From: Obscuribacter phosphatis_A | GTDB lineage: Bacteria > Cyanobacteriota > Vampirovibrionia > Obscuribacterales > Obscuribacteraceae | Direction of reading: 5' to 3' | Length of the DNA: 64,000 nt | Assembly (NCBI GenBank): GCA_017303615.1 | Contig: JAFLCK010000001.1 | Span: forward strand, 62,001 to 126,000 | In this document: positions 25,383 to 34,184 of the stretch, in pieces | Layout: the number at the start of each line of letters is the position of its first letter | Position numbering within the stretch: position 1 is the stretch's first letter | Translations under genes and position numbers: made by a program | Notes under the pieces: model-generated | Seen by the model: the letters and a program-made list of their open reading frames with translations, nothing else | The model's database searches: none | What the model was told of the DNA's origin: nothing

Positions 25383-27464
25383 TTAGAGTGTGACTATTTC
25401 CAGACCGCGTCCAGCCAGAATAGCCAGCGTGCCCGAGATTGATACCGAAGAGACACCTTCCAGCGCCGGCAGAGTGCTTTGCACCTGCGGGGCGCTTTCT
25501 TGGGCAAAAGAAATGATCGTGCTCAAGTCTTTGCCTTCTGTGTTTCTGCCCACTGCTACGGCGCGGTTGCCCTGGCAAGCCATGGCCACGCCGTCGTGCG
25601 GTAGATCGATAGAGCCGCGGGTGATGGCTTCGGGTCCATCTTTGCCCAGCACCAAAAAGAAGCCGCGTGAGTCTTTGTCTATAGCGGTCATGACCAGACA
25701 GTTGTCGGTGATAGCCATGTCGCGAATAGCCAGATTATCGAAATGTCGTTTGGTCTGCACTTCCATGTCACCGCCGGTAGTGCCCTTGTTCAAGAGGGCG
25801 AGGTCGTTGAGGCTGGACAGTAAAAGCTGACCGCCTCTAGCTTGGCAGCGGTTGAAGAGCCCGGGCACTTCAAAGCTTTTTTCTTTGACAAGACTTTCTT
25901 TGTAGACCTGAAAGACGGTTATCTTGGTGGTCTTCTCCAAGGGCTTGATGGCATAGCAGCGTTGTTCGCTTTCCACAGGGTCAAAGCAGATCTGGCTGGC
26001 TTGCACTTTCACCTTGGTTATTGGTGTTTCTAGAGAGTCTTTTTGCATCTGGCGCATGCTTAGCTCGTCTTTGCTGAGGCAAAGCAGTCGACTGGCGGCG
26101 CCCACCAAGACCTTAATGGGGGTTTCGGGTTCGGCGGCGGCCATGAGCATGGGGCGCTCGGGGCGACTGATGTTATACAGTTGCAACTTCGAGCCGGCAA
26201 TTACTACATTGTCGCGAAAAGCCGCCAAGCCAGATGCTGCCAGTCGCGGAATTGTGTAAGAGGTGGCTAGGGCAAAACCTTCTTTGTTGCGATGCAAAAG
26301 CTGCACGCCCGACCAGCCCGAGGCAATATAAATGAGTGGTTCTCTATAGATGACTGCGGCTGTTCCCTGCGCCGGCAAGCCGCTCTCATCTTTGCTTGTT
26401 TTTAGGTCGATAACTTGTTCGCGTTGCAGGGCGCGATTTGAATCGGGCACTAGTGAGATAAGATTCCGTTTGCCCTGGCTGCGACCGACTACAACATATC
26501 TGTCTTTCTGGGCGCTGGCCGACTCTACTGAAAGCAGTGGATCAAGTGTTATCGAAGCCAGGGCGCGGGCATTGACGCCGGTGCTCAAGGTGCGGGCCAG
26601 GCAGCGTCCTTTGCCGGGGCGGCTGCCTCTTTCATAGCCGGCTACCAAGACAGAGTCCTTAAAGCGGCTCAGTACTCGGAAGTCTCCCTCTAGAGTTACC
26701 GAGCTTTGTACTTCGGGCGAGCCGGGGTTTTGCAGAAAGACATAGTCAACATAAGAACGTCCATTTTGGCTGTCTGAAGACAAAATAGTCAGTTGCTTTT
26801 CGGTCAATTCAACTTGTCTGATTGGATTTTTGACGCTGAGGCTAGCCAGATAAGAAGGTTCTTTCGCCTCGCCACGACGACTGGGGGCACCATATATAGA
26901 GGCAATGGCTTCGCCCGAGCTGGCGGTTCCGGCTATGCAAATCAAGTCGCCCCAGGCAGTAATTGACTGCGCGTCTTGCATTCTAGTGAGAGGCATTTCG
27001 CTAACTATGCGCGGCTCGGTGGGCGGCACTAAAGAAATCGAGATCAGATTGACTACGGCTTCTCTATTTTCATTGTCGCGATAGACCAAGCCATAAGCAG
27101 CATAAGGTGTGACGGCAAAGTCGATGACTTTATTGCCGAGACCGCTCATAGAGGCTAAAACTTTGAAGGGGGGTTTGCCGGGGGCGGGTTTGCGCATGTC
27201 TACCACTGCCAGGCGTCCATAGTTGTCGGTGAAACAAAGATAACCTTTGTCCATCACCCCGACATGGTCAGGCAAGATTGCCGGCGGCCATTCTTCTTTG
27301 AAAATTGACCGAGGTCCGCCGCCAAAGCCTCCTGCTAGAGGATTTGCCGTTCTGGGCGCCTTGCGGGCCTGGGCAGCCGGTGTGAAGAGGTCTGAGAGCA
27401 GGAAAGTGCCGCCCAGATAACCAAAGGAAGATAACAAGAATTGACGTCTGTTAGGCATGGTCAA
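25383..27464 (-). CDS. Tat-exported beta-propeller-like protein
   Basis: 693 residues. The N-terminus NRRQFLLSSFGYLGGTFLL is a twin-arginine signal, and cleavage is expected near AQA. The mature protein is beta-rich with repeated short units of the LVIVD/WD-like kind, such as DNVVIAGSKLQLYNISRPERP and EPLIYIASGWSGVQLLHRNK. A folded propeller exported by Tat is consistent, since Tat handles folded substrates. No catalytic or cofactor motif was found. It is probably co-transcribed with the symporter. Confidence 0.7.
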   Translation of the reverse strand: MTMPNRRQFLLSSFGYLGGTFLLSDLFTPAAQARKAPRTANPLAGGFGGGPRSIFKEEWPPAILPDHVGVMDKGYLCFTDNYGRLAVVDMRKPAPGKPPFKVLASMSGLGNKVIDFAVTPYAAYGLVYRDNENREAVVNLISISLVPPTEPRIVSEMPLTRMQDAQSITAWGDLICIAGTASSGEAIASIYGAPSRRGEAKEPSYLASLSVKNPIRQVELTEKQLTILSSDSQNGRSYVDYVFLQNPGSPEVQSSVTLEGDFRVLSRFKDSVLVAGYERGSRPGKGRCLARTLSTGVNARALASITLDPLLSVESASAQKDRYVVVGRSQGKRNLISLVPDSNRALQREQVIDLKTSKDESGLPAQGTAAVIYREPLIYIASGWSGVQLLHRNKEGFALATSYTIPRLAASGLAAFRDNVVIAGSKLQLYNISRPERPMLMAAAEPETPIKVLVGAASRLLCLSKDELSMRQMQKDSLETPITKVKVQASQICFDPVESEQRCYAIKPLEKTTKITVFQVYKESLVKEKSFEVPGLFNRCQARGGQLLLSSLNDLALLNKGTTGGDMEVQTKRHFDNLAIRDMAITDNCLVMTAIDKDSRGFFLVLGKDGPEAITRGSIDLPHDGVAMACQGNRAVAVGRNTEGKDLSTIISFAQESAPQVQSTLPALEGVSSVSISGTLAILAGRGLEIVTL

Positions 27465-27553
27465 AAATTCGAAAAGCCCCGCGCACTGTACCGTGGCTGG
27501 CTATTTTGGCACATTTGCCGCCTGTTTTTGGCTGTTTGGGGTGCGAGATTATT

Positions 27554-27808
27554 TTAAAGTAGTGTATGCAGCAAATTGCGGGTAAAGCCGATGGCGACAA
27601 AGAGAACCATGGCTGAAATATCGATATTACCGATGGGCGGCACCACTTTTTGAATCGGCGAAATAACCGGTGTGACAATCATGTCGAGGGTGCGCCAGGG
27701 CTGGTCGTATCTGTTTATATTGGGAAACCAAGAAATCAGGCACCAGAGCAACAGTGCCATCGAAAATAGATTTATGACCAGGTCAAGAACTGTGACTACT
27801 ATTGCCAT
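27554..27808 (-). CDS. YggT family membrane protein
   Basis: 84 residues from the ATG at 27808, which follows AAGGA by 11 nt; a TTG at 27832 would add eight residues. The YggT plan is present: a first membrane helix (VINLFSMALLLWCLISWF), the conserved middle DQPWRTLDMIVTPVISPIQKVVPPIG with PP-G, and a second helix. YlmG/CCB3 homologues in cyanobacteria and plastids are linked to nucleoid or cytochrome assembly, and YggT in bacteria to osmotic tolerance and cell division. Confidence 0.9.
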   Translation of the reverse strand: MAIVVTVLDLVINLFSMALLLWCLISWFPNINRYDQPWRTLDMIVTPVISPIQKVVPPIGNIDISAMVLFVAIGFTRNLLHTLL

Positions 27809-27940
27809 CGCACGATAGTTCCTTAAAAGCAATGCTTTGAGCGCAATGTATACTCAAGAAATTGTAGCATTTTCGCAGCATTTGTTGATATTCGACTTTC
27901 TCCCCTTGAGTTTCGAGACCGGGCTAGTCATGCTTTTGCT

Positions 27941-29005
27941 ATGTCATCGAGCGAAAGAGAAGAGAAATTAATCGCCCGCATCAAAGAATGGACGGCAAGT
28001 TCCTTTATCGGCGACGATTGTGCTGTTTTGCCCGGCTGGGGTCTGGTCAGCAGCGATAACTTAATTGAAGGGACACATTTTCGCTTAGATTGGACAGATT
28101 TGGTTTCTTTGGGCTGGAAAGCCTGTGCCGTTAATTTGAGCGACATTGCCGCCATGGGCGGTATGCCCCGCTATATGACGATTTCGCTTGCTTTGCCGCC
28201 CTATATCGGTGAGTCGGAGTTGCGTCAGTTTTATCTGGGTTTCACCGACTGCGCCGGGCGCTACCGTACTCGCATTGCCGGCGGTGACCTGACCCGCGGC
28301 GATAGGTTTATGATCGCCGTTACAGTCATGGGCGATTTGCATAGTGCCGGAGTGATGCGACGCAGCGGCGCGCGTCCCGGTGATGTGGTCTTTGTCAGCG
28401 GTTCTTTCGGCGACAGCGGCTGTGCTCTTAGTTTGATCAGTCGTCAGGGCTTTGAGTTGGCTCAGAGCGGCGAGCCGCCGCCATCCCTTGGTTACGGTTC
28501 CCTTCCCCTTTCGCTCTTTCGACCGGGATCGCCTTCCAGTCAACTGCTCTCTCGGCACTTTCGTCCCGTACCGCGCCTCGAAACCGGCTGGTCTGTTGTT
28601 AGCGCCACCGGCGGTCTGGGTTCGCTTATGGATTCGTCTGATGGTTTGGGTGACTGCTTGGTGCAAATAGCCAGAGCCAGTTCAGTGGGTATGGAAATCG
28701 ATCTCGAGGCTGTGCCGATTTCTTCGGCTGTAGGGCAGTACAGTCGGCAATGGAAGCACGACCCATTGGCTTTTGCCTTTTATGGCGGCGAAGATTATGA
28801 GCTTGTCGGCACAATGCCGCCGGCTTTATTTGAGAAAGTGCGAGAAGTCGCCCCTGCCAGCGCCCCCTTGACCGCCATCGGTCGGGTGGTTGAGTCTTTT
28901 GGCGATGCCCGCCAGGCGGTGCGCTTTTATGAAAGTGGCAGGCCTAGCTCGCGTTTGGGTGGTTTTGCCGACATGAAAAATTGTTTTCAGCATTTTGGCG
29001 GTTAG
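27941..29005 (+). CDS. thiL: thiamine-monophosphate kinase
   Basis: 354 residues. It phosphorylates thiamine monophosphate to thiamine pyrophosphate using ATP. Family blocks: SFIGDDCAVLPGWGLVSSDN, EGTHFRLDWT, KACAVNLSDIAAMGGMP, and RIAGGDLTRGDR. It is about 25 residues longer than the typical bacterial enzyme, with an insertion around residues 180-215. No TPP riboswitch is visible upstream. It precedes folD by 48 nt on the same strand. Confidence 0.95.
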   Translation: MSSSEREEKLIARIKEWTASSFIGDDCAVLPGWGLVSSDNLIEGTHFRLDWTDLVSLGWKACAVNLSDIAAMGGMPRYMTISLALPPYIGESELRQFYLGFTDCAGRYRTRIAGGDLTRGDRFMIAVTVMGDLHSAGVMRRSGARPGDVVFVSGSFGDSGCALSLISRQGFELAQSGEPPPSLGYGSLPLSLFRPGSPSSQLLSRHFRPVPRLETGWSVVSATGGLGSLMDSSDGLGDCLVQIARASSVGMEIDLEAVPISSAVGQYSRQWKHDPLAFAFYGGEDYELVGTMPPALFEKVREVAPASAPLTAIGRVVESFGDARQAVRFYESGRPSSRLGGFADMKNCFQHFGG

Positions 29006-29053
29006 TTTACAGGTGGTTTAAGTGATTAAGAGGGGCTAGCGAAGGGGGAAAGT

Positions 29054-29965
29054 ATGACTGAGTGTATAGGCGATACCAAAAGAGTGAAAAGTAAGGCCTT
29101 GAAAATAGATGGCAAGGCAGTGGCGCAAGCCGTCAAAGATAGGCTTAAGAAAGAGATTGAAGCTCAAGTTGGAGGTCAGGCTGATGGTTCGGGCGGCAAG
29201 CGTCGACCTGGGCTGGCGGTGGTTTTGGTGGGCGATGATCCGGCTTCGCAAACTTATGTCAAAAACAAGATTGCCTCTTGCGAAGAAGTGGGCATAGTCA
29301 GTTTTCATCACAGACTTGCCGCCGATGTCAGTCAATTGGAAGTGCAGAATTTGGTGCGCCGCCTGAATGAAGATGAAGCGGTGGACGGCATTTTGGTGCA
29401 ACTGCCCTTGCCTGCGCACATAGATACTCGAGAAGTGCTTTCGCTTATCGACCCTGATAAAGACGTGGATGGTCTAAGCGCCGTCAACCAGGGACGTTTG
29501 GCTATCGGAGAGCCTGGTCTTTTCCCCTGCACACCTCTTGGTGTGATGGAACTTTTGCGTTATGAAGGGGTTGAGCTTAAGGGCAAGCACGCAGTTGTGG
29601 TCGGACGCTCGGCTTTGGTGGGCAAGCCGGTGGCCCTGATGCTCCTGGCTAAAGATGCCACTGTTACTGTTTGCCATTCCCGCACAAGCGATCTGCCGGC
29701 TGTTTGTCGCAGTGCCGATGTGCTTGTCGCCGCCGTCGGACGCGCCAATATGATCAAAGGTGATTGGATCAAGCCAGGAGCGGTGGTGATTGATGTGGGT
29801 ATCAACCGCATTGAGGTAAACGGCAAAGGCAAATTGGTCGGTGATGTAGATTACAATGAAGCGGTCGAGGTGGCCTCAAAGGCTACTCCGGTGCCGGGTG
29901 GTGTCGGACCAATGACTGTGGCCATGCTGCTCTCCAATACTTTCACTTCTTATAAAAGACGATGA
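29054..29965 (+). CDS. folD: methylenetetrahydrofolate dehydrogenase/cyclohydrolase
   Basis: 303 residues. It interconverts 5,10-methylene- and 10-formyl-tetrahydrofolate with NADP. Signature blocks: GDDPASQTYVKNKIASCEEVG (with catalytic Lys in YVKNK), DGILVQLPLPAHID, PDKDVDGLS, and VVGRSALVGKPVALML. The ATG follows AGGGGGAA. The TGA overlaps the ATG of the next gene (ATGA), so the two are coupled. Confidence 0.97.
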   Translation: MTECIGDTKRVKSKALKIDGKAVAQAVKDRLKKEIEAQVGGQADGSGGKRRPGLAVVLVGDDPASQTYVKNKIASCEEVGIVSFHHRLAADVSQLEVQNLVRRLNEDEAVDGILVQLPLPAHIDTREVLSLIDPDKDVDGLSAVNQGRLAIGEPGLFPCTPLGVMELLRYEGVELKGKHAVVVGRSALVGKPVALMLLAKDATVTVCHSRTSDLPAVCRSADVLVAAVGRANMIKGDWIKPGAVVIDVGINRIEVNGKGKLVGDVDYNEAVEVASKATPVPGGVGPMTVAMLLSNTFTSYKRR

Positions 29966-30585
29966 GTTCTAAACCGGCCCTAATATCACTAGCTCTTTTG
30001 GCACTTTTCGGGCTTTTGCTGGGCGGTTTCGGCGGCGTTAAGCTGGTGCAGTCGCTTGGTGAGAGAGGCCGGCGCATGATTGACCCGCAGGAAATTGCCC
30101 GGGCTGTGTCCACTTTTCCTTTTTCGACACAGTCTTTGGGTAAGCCCTACCTGGCAACGGCATCTAAGAATGCCACTCTTTGTCTATTTGAAAATAAGGA
30201 TGTCGGTCAGCAAAGCCTCTTGTTTAGAGAGATGCTCTTATTGTCGGGGGGCAAAGCTGCCGGCTCTCAGTCTGATGACTCGAAAGAGTCGGCCGGTGAC
30301 CTTTTGCTCGATATTTTCAGCGATAACTTTATTGTTGGATCGGCTAAAGATCTCAATATGGGGCGACTTTCCACGGTTAAGAGTCGAGATTCGTTTGCCG
30401 TGGGCAGTGCCAGGTGTCGCTATAAGCTTGTGACGATTAGAGGGGCCGATGATAAAGACTATGAAGGCTTTATCGGTTCAATGGTCGGCTCTAAGCATCG
30501 CTATATACTGCAGACCACTGTGCCTGCGGGCAAGACCGTCGATTTAGAAGCTTTGCGTCGCATCTTTCCCGAGAATCTAGAATAA
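29962..30585 (+). CDS. membrane-anchored protein of unknown function
   Basis: 207 residues. One N-terminal membrane helix (LISLALLALFGLLLGGFGGV) precedes a soluble, probably periplasmic domain with alternating beta and helix segments. One possible Cys pair (residues about 71 and 155) is present. I do not recognise a family. It is translationally coupled to folD by an ATGA overlap, which is unusual because folate enzymes are cytoplasmic. Confidence 0.65.
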   Translation: MSSKPALISLALLALFGLLLGGFGGVKLVQSLGERGRRMIDPQEIARAVSTFPFSTQSLGKPYLATASKNATLCLFENKDVGQQSLLFREMLLLSGGKAAGSQSDDSKESAGDLLLDIFSDNFIVGSAKDLNMGRLSTVKSRDSFAVGSARCRYKLVTIRGADDKDYEGFIGSMVGSKHRYILQTTVPAGKTVDLEALRRIFPENLE

Positions 30586-30725
30586 AGCCAAAGCTGGCGA
30601 GACTCTCTTGACTGCCCGGTCGTTGGTCTTGGAGTTAGTTTATCTGGACGATAGACCGTCTTGGGCTAGCCAAGAGTTTATACTGAAGCGAGCGCTTGTA
30701 TAAATCGATTTCTAAGGAGTTCCTA

Positions 30726-30881
30726 ATGAGCGACGGTCATCATAACGATCCTGCTAAAGGCTGGCTGATTTTCTTCTTTGCTTGTTTCGCCTCTAGCGTT
30801 CTAGCCCTAGGTGTTTGGGCTTGTTTCAACTATAAAGTAGATGCACCGGAGCCGACAGTGGCTGCCGGCGGTCACCATTAA
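30726..30881 (+). CDS. 51-residue single-span membrane protein
   Basis: The ATG at 30726 follows TAAGGAG at a good distance; an upstream in-frame start (30696) lacks a site and would add ten residues. One membrane helix (WLIFFFACFASSVLALGVWACF) is flanked by His-containing tails (DGHHNDP at the start, GGHH at the end). It is small and its function is unknown. It ends 12 nt before cinA. The paired His at both ends could bind metal, which is only an inference. Confidence 0.65.
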   Translation: MSDGHHNDPAKGWLIFFFACFASSVLALGVWACFNYKVDAPEPTVAAGGHH

Positions 30882-30893
30882 CAGGTCTAGACA

Positions 30894-32231
30894 GTGGCAA
30901 TAGCTGAAATATTGTGCGTTGGCACCGAGCTTTTGCTCGGCGATGTACTTGATACTAACTCACAATTTTTGGCGCGCGAACTGGCTGTTCTAGGCATCGA
31001 TTGCTATTACCGGGTTACGGTCGGCGATAACCCCGAGCGCATCAAGGGCGCGCTGCGACAGGCTTTAGGGCGTTCCGACATCGTCATCACTTCAGGAGGT
31101 TTAGGACCAACCGCCGATGACCTAACCACCGAGTGCATCGCCGCTGTTTTCGATAGTCCTATGGTTGTCGATCCCGAAACTCTAGCCTTTATAGAAGAGC
31201 TATTTCGCAGTCGCAATCTGGTCATGCCTCCCAGCAATCGCAAGCAAGCCATGCGCCCCCAGGGCGCAGATATTTTGCCCAATCCGGTGGGTTCGGCTCC
31301 CGGCATTATTTGGGGTCTAAGCAAAGAGGCTCTGCAGAAAGCCGCAATAGAAAGCGACTATGTTGCTCAAGATTCGGTCGATGCGCCACACCGGGTAATC
31401 CTTACTTTTCCCGGCGTGCCTGGTGAATTGAAAGCTATGTGGAGCGAGACGGCCGGACCTTATTTGGCCAAGCATTATCCATCCGGCACAATTTGGTCGA
31501 AAGAGCTCAAGCACATAGGCATTGGCGAATCGGCCCTGGCTGAAAAGTTTTCCCATCTACTTGAACTGTCTAATCCGACCGTGGCGCCCTATGCCGGTCG
31601 TTGGGAATGTCGCCTGCGTGTTTCGGCTAAAGCCGCCACCCGCGAAGAGGCACGCCTGTCTGCCCAGCCGGTAATTGACGAGATCAGGCGTGGCTCGGGC
31701 GTTACCCTGTATGGCGAAGACGACGATACATTAGAGTCTGTTGTGGCCAATCTATTGGTGTCGAGCGGCAAAACCATCAGCCTGGCTGAAAGTTGCACCG
31801 GCGGTCTGATAACCGAGAGGCTGACCGATCTGCCCGGCAGCTCGCGTTTTATGCATTCGGCTGTGGTGGCTTACAGCAATGAGGCTAAAGAGAAATTTTT
31901 AGGTGTCGACGAGCATCTAATAAATAAATACGGGGCTGTCAGTGAAGAAGTGGCTGTGTCCATGGCTAAAGGCATTTTGACCGCCACCGAAAGCGATTTG
32001 GCTCTGGCCGTCACCGGTATTGCCGGACCCGGGGGAGGCAGCGAAGATAAGCCCGTAGGCTTGGTTTATGTGGCGCTGGTGGCCGCTGTCAGCCCAGGCA
32101 AAGAACCTTTGTCGTTTGTGCGAAAGCTGCTTTTGGGCTCTCGCATCAACCGTTCGGAGGTGCGCTACCGCACCGCCAATGAAGCACTGAATATGGTGCG
32201 ACTTTTCTTGCTTGAGCCATCCTCCCTTTAA
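30894..32231 (+). CDS. cinA: CinA-like protein with nicotinamide-nucleotide amidase domain
   Basis: 445 residues from a GTG. The N-terminal MoCF/COG1058 domain (ILCVGTELLLGDVLDTNSQF, then VITSGGLGPTADDLT) is followed by the PncC/CinA C-terminal domain: SLAESCTGGLITERLTDLPG, YSNEAKEKFLGV, and VTGIAGPGGGSEDKPVGLV. In PncC enzymes this domain deamidates NMN during pyridine-nucleotide recycling, with the Ser in ESCTGG as nucleophile. Both domains look intact. A 40-residue insertion relative to typical CinA lies near residues 145-170. Confidence 0.95.
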   Translation: MAIAEILCVGTELLLGDVLDTNSQFLARELAVLGIDCYYRVTVGDNPERIKGALRQALGRSDIVITSGGLGPTADDLTTECIAAVFDSPMVVDPETLAFIEELFRSRNLVMPPSNRKQAMRPQGADILPNPVGSAPGIIWGLSKEALQKAAIESDYVAQDSVDAPHRVILTFPGVPGELKAMWSETAGPYLAKHYPSGTIWSKELKHIGIGESALAEKFSHLLELSNPTVAPYAGRWECRLRVSAKAATREEARLSAQPVIDEIRRGSGVTLYGEDDDTLESVVANLLVSSGKTISLAESCTGGLITERLTDLPGSSRFMHSAVVAYSNEAKEKFLGVDEHLINKYGAVSEEVAVSMAKGILTATESDLALAVTGIAGPGGGSEDKPVGLVYVALVAAVSPGKEPLSFVRKLLLGSRINRSEVRYRTANEALNMVRLFLLEPSSL

Positions 32232-32303
32232 TTTTGCATTGACAAGAGGATAATCATGGCGAAAAGCGGGTATTAAGGGATCTGGAACCTGTAAACTAAA
32301 GCG

Positions 32304-33044
32304 ATGAACTTATTCAATTCGGAACAGCCCAAAAAGAATAATATGCCGGACCGGACCTTTATCCGGGACGGTGTTTTCCATAGACAGCTCTCTAATGTAA
32401 GAAACCAGGTCTGGAGCGACGGCAAAGTCAAGGCCCTAGAGCAGGCCAATGCCCCCGGCGAAAGGCAAGCTGGCGACATTTTCTCGCATGTGCGGGAGGG
32501 CGATGAAGAAATCACCCTCACTTCCGATGATCTCGACCTGATTGCTTTCTATGATGGTTTGCCCGGTTGTTATAACTTCCGTTATCTCTTTCGCAAACTA
32601 ACCAGGGAAGTAAAGCGGTCCAAGCGATACAACCGCCCCACTTCGGTGGTTATGGTCGGTGTTGATGGTTTTGACAAGATTGAATTGGGCTTTGGCAATC
32701 TCGCTGCCGATACGGTTGTCTTTTCGGTAATTGAATTTTTGCTTGCCGGTATTCGTTCAGATGTAGACATGTGCGGACGCCTTGCCGACGACCGCTATAT
32801 TTTGGTGTTGCCTGAAACACCTGGTCGCGGTGCCACTGTCTTGGCCGATCGTCTGCGCAAGCGCTTTGAAGAGTTAGACCTGCGGCATAACTGGCACAAG
32901 CTGCCGGTTACTCTTAGTTTTGGCGTGGCCTACTTCCCCGGTCATGGCGATGACCCGCGCGAACTAATTGCTCGTGCCGATCTGGCTTGCGAATTTGTGC
33001 AGTCTAGAGGCGGCAATGGTTTTGCCTTTGCACCCGAGGCATAA
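32304..33044 (+). CDS. degenerate GGDEF-domain protein
   Basis: 246 residues. A polar N-terminus (1-75) precedes a GGDEF-fold domain: YDGLPGCYNFRYLFRKLTRE, VGVDGFDKIELGFG, then GRLADDRYILVLPET where GG(D/E)EF should be. The loop reads LADDRY, so both glycines and the catalytic carboxylate pattern are lost. Cyclase activity is therefore unlikely, and it may bind GTP or partners. It closely resembles the protein at 44766-45473 in the block (R/T)HNWHKL..(T/S)(L/V)(S)(F/V)GVA.FP.H, so the two are paralogues. Confidence 0.85.
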   Translation: MNLFNSEQPKKNNMPDRTFIRDGVFHRQLSNVRNQVWSDGKVKALEQANAPGERQAGDIFSHVREGDEEITLTSDDLDLIAFYDGLPGCYNFRYLFRKLTREVKRSKRYNRPTSVVMVGVDGFDKIELGFGNLAADTVVFSVIEFLLAGIRSDVDMCGRLADDRYILVLPETPGRGATVLADRLRKRFEELDLRHNWHKLPVTLSFGVAYFPGHGDDPRELIARADLACEFVQSRGGNGFAFAPEA

Positions 33045-33080
33045 GAAAACGCACCGCTAGCGGTATCAAAGTTTCTGCTT

Positions 33081-34184
33081 CTATAAAATCAGCATGGCAT
33101 CGCCATAGCTATAAAAGCGATAGCGCTCTTTGATTGCTTCTTGATAGGCTTTCATAATCAGGTCGCGACCGGTGAGGGCGGCTACCAAAACCAAAAGGCT
33201 GCTTTTAGAAAGATGGAAGTTAGTGATCATGCCGTCTATGACGGCAAAATCATAGCCCGGTTTTACATATAAGCTGGTGGAGGCATTCTCTCTGGCTTGC
33301 AGCTTGCCTTTCACCACGGCGCTTTCGAGGGCTCTTAGCGAGGTGGTACCGACCGCTATCACGCGTCTGCCTTCTTCTTTTGCCTTGTTTACAGCGGCAG
33401 CTGTTTCTTCACTGATTGTATAAAGTTCTTCTTCTATTGTATGGTCTTCCACCGATTCTTCTATCGGCTTAAATGTGCCGGCACCCACATGTAGGGTCAG
33501 TCTCACCGTTTCTACCCCTTTCTCTTTGAGAGCTTCGATTACCGCCGGGGTAAAATGAAGTCCGGCGGTGGGGGCGGCCACTGCACCGGGGGCGGTGGCA
33601 AACATGGTTTGGTACAAAAGTAAGTCTTGGGAGCGGTGTTCGCTTGTCTGATAGTCTCTCTGAATATAAGGAGGCAAAGGTGCAAAGCCAACTTTGCTGA
33701 GCAGATCGTAAACCGCCGACTTTTCGCCGAGGTCGACGAGCAGGCGCTTAAAGCCATCGGGACCGGTGACGATGTCGTGTACTTTGATCAAGCATTGGCT
33801 GCCGTCGTCTTTTGTCACCATTAGTTCTTCGCCCGGCTTTAGCCGCTTGATTGGCGTCACCATGCTTTCCCAAATAGAAACATTGGTTGATAAAGGCTTC
33901 AAAAGCAAGATTTTGATTGTGCCGCCCGAGGCGCGCTTTGCCACCAAGCGTGATGGCAATACCCGGGTATCGTTCACCACCAAAAGATCGCCTTTCTTCA
34001 AGATCTCAGGTAGCTCATAAAAGCTTCTATGAGAAAAACTTTGCGAACTTCTATCAAGATGGAAGAGCCTGGAATGGTCTTTCTTTTCCAGTGGTTTTTG
34101 AGCTATCAGTTCGAGTGGCAGATCATATTCAAAATCTGCCAGCTCAAGTTTTTCTTGTTTGCCGTCACTTTTGACCCAGTTCAA
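33081..34184 (-). CDS. queA: S-adenosylmethionine:tRNA ribosyltransferase-isomerase
   Basis: 367 residues. It transfers the ribose of SAM onto preQ1 in tRNA to give epoxyqueuosine. Blocks: FEYDLPLELIAQKPLEKKDHSRL, LVVNDTRVLPSRL, ATAPGAVAAPTAGLHFTP and GAGTFKPI. The first 20 nt overlap the end of the upstream unknown gene, so they are co-transcribed. QueG, the next enzyme of the pathway, is encoded divergently about 1 kb away. Confidence 0.97.
   Translation of the reverse strand: MNWVKSDGKQEKLELADFEYDLPLELIAQKPLEKKDHSRLFHLDRSSQSFSHRSFYELPEILKKGDLLVVNDTRVLPSRLVAKRASGGTIKILLLKPLSTNVSIWESMVTPIKRLKPGEELMVTKDDGSQCLIKVHDIVTGPDGFKRLLVDLGEKSAVYDLLSKVGFAPLPPYIQRDYQTSEHRSQDLLLYQTMFATAPGAVAAPTAGLHFTPAVIEALKEKGVETVRLTLHVGAGTFKPIEESVEDHTIEEELYTISEETAAAVNKAKEEGRRVIAVGTTSLRALESAVVKGKLQARENASTSLYVKPGYDFAVIDGMITNFHLSKSSLLVLVAALTGRDLIMKAYQEAIKERYRFYSYGDAMLIL

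Noticed and set aside
25370..25399. 15-bp tandem duplication as an operator
   Set aside because: It spans the stop codon of the propeller gene and has no inverted symmetry. More likely a replication slip.
28085..28666. Open frame antisense to thiL
   Set aside because: thiL is certain from its conserved motifs; the antisense frame is Gln/Thr/Arg-rich without domain features.
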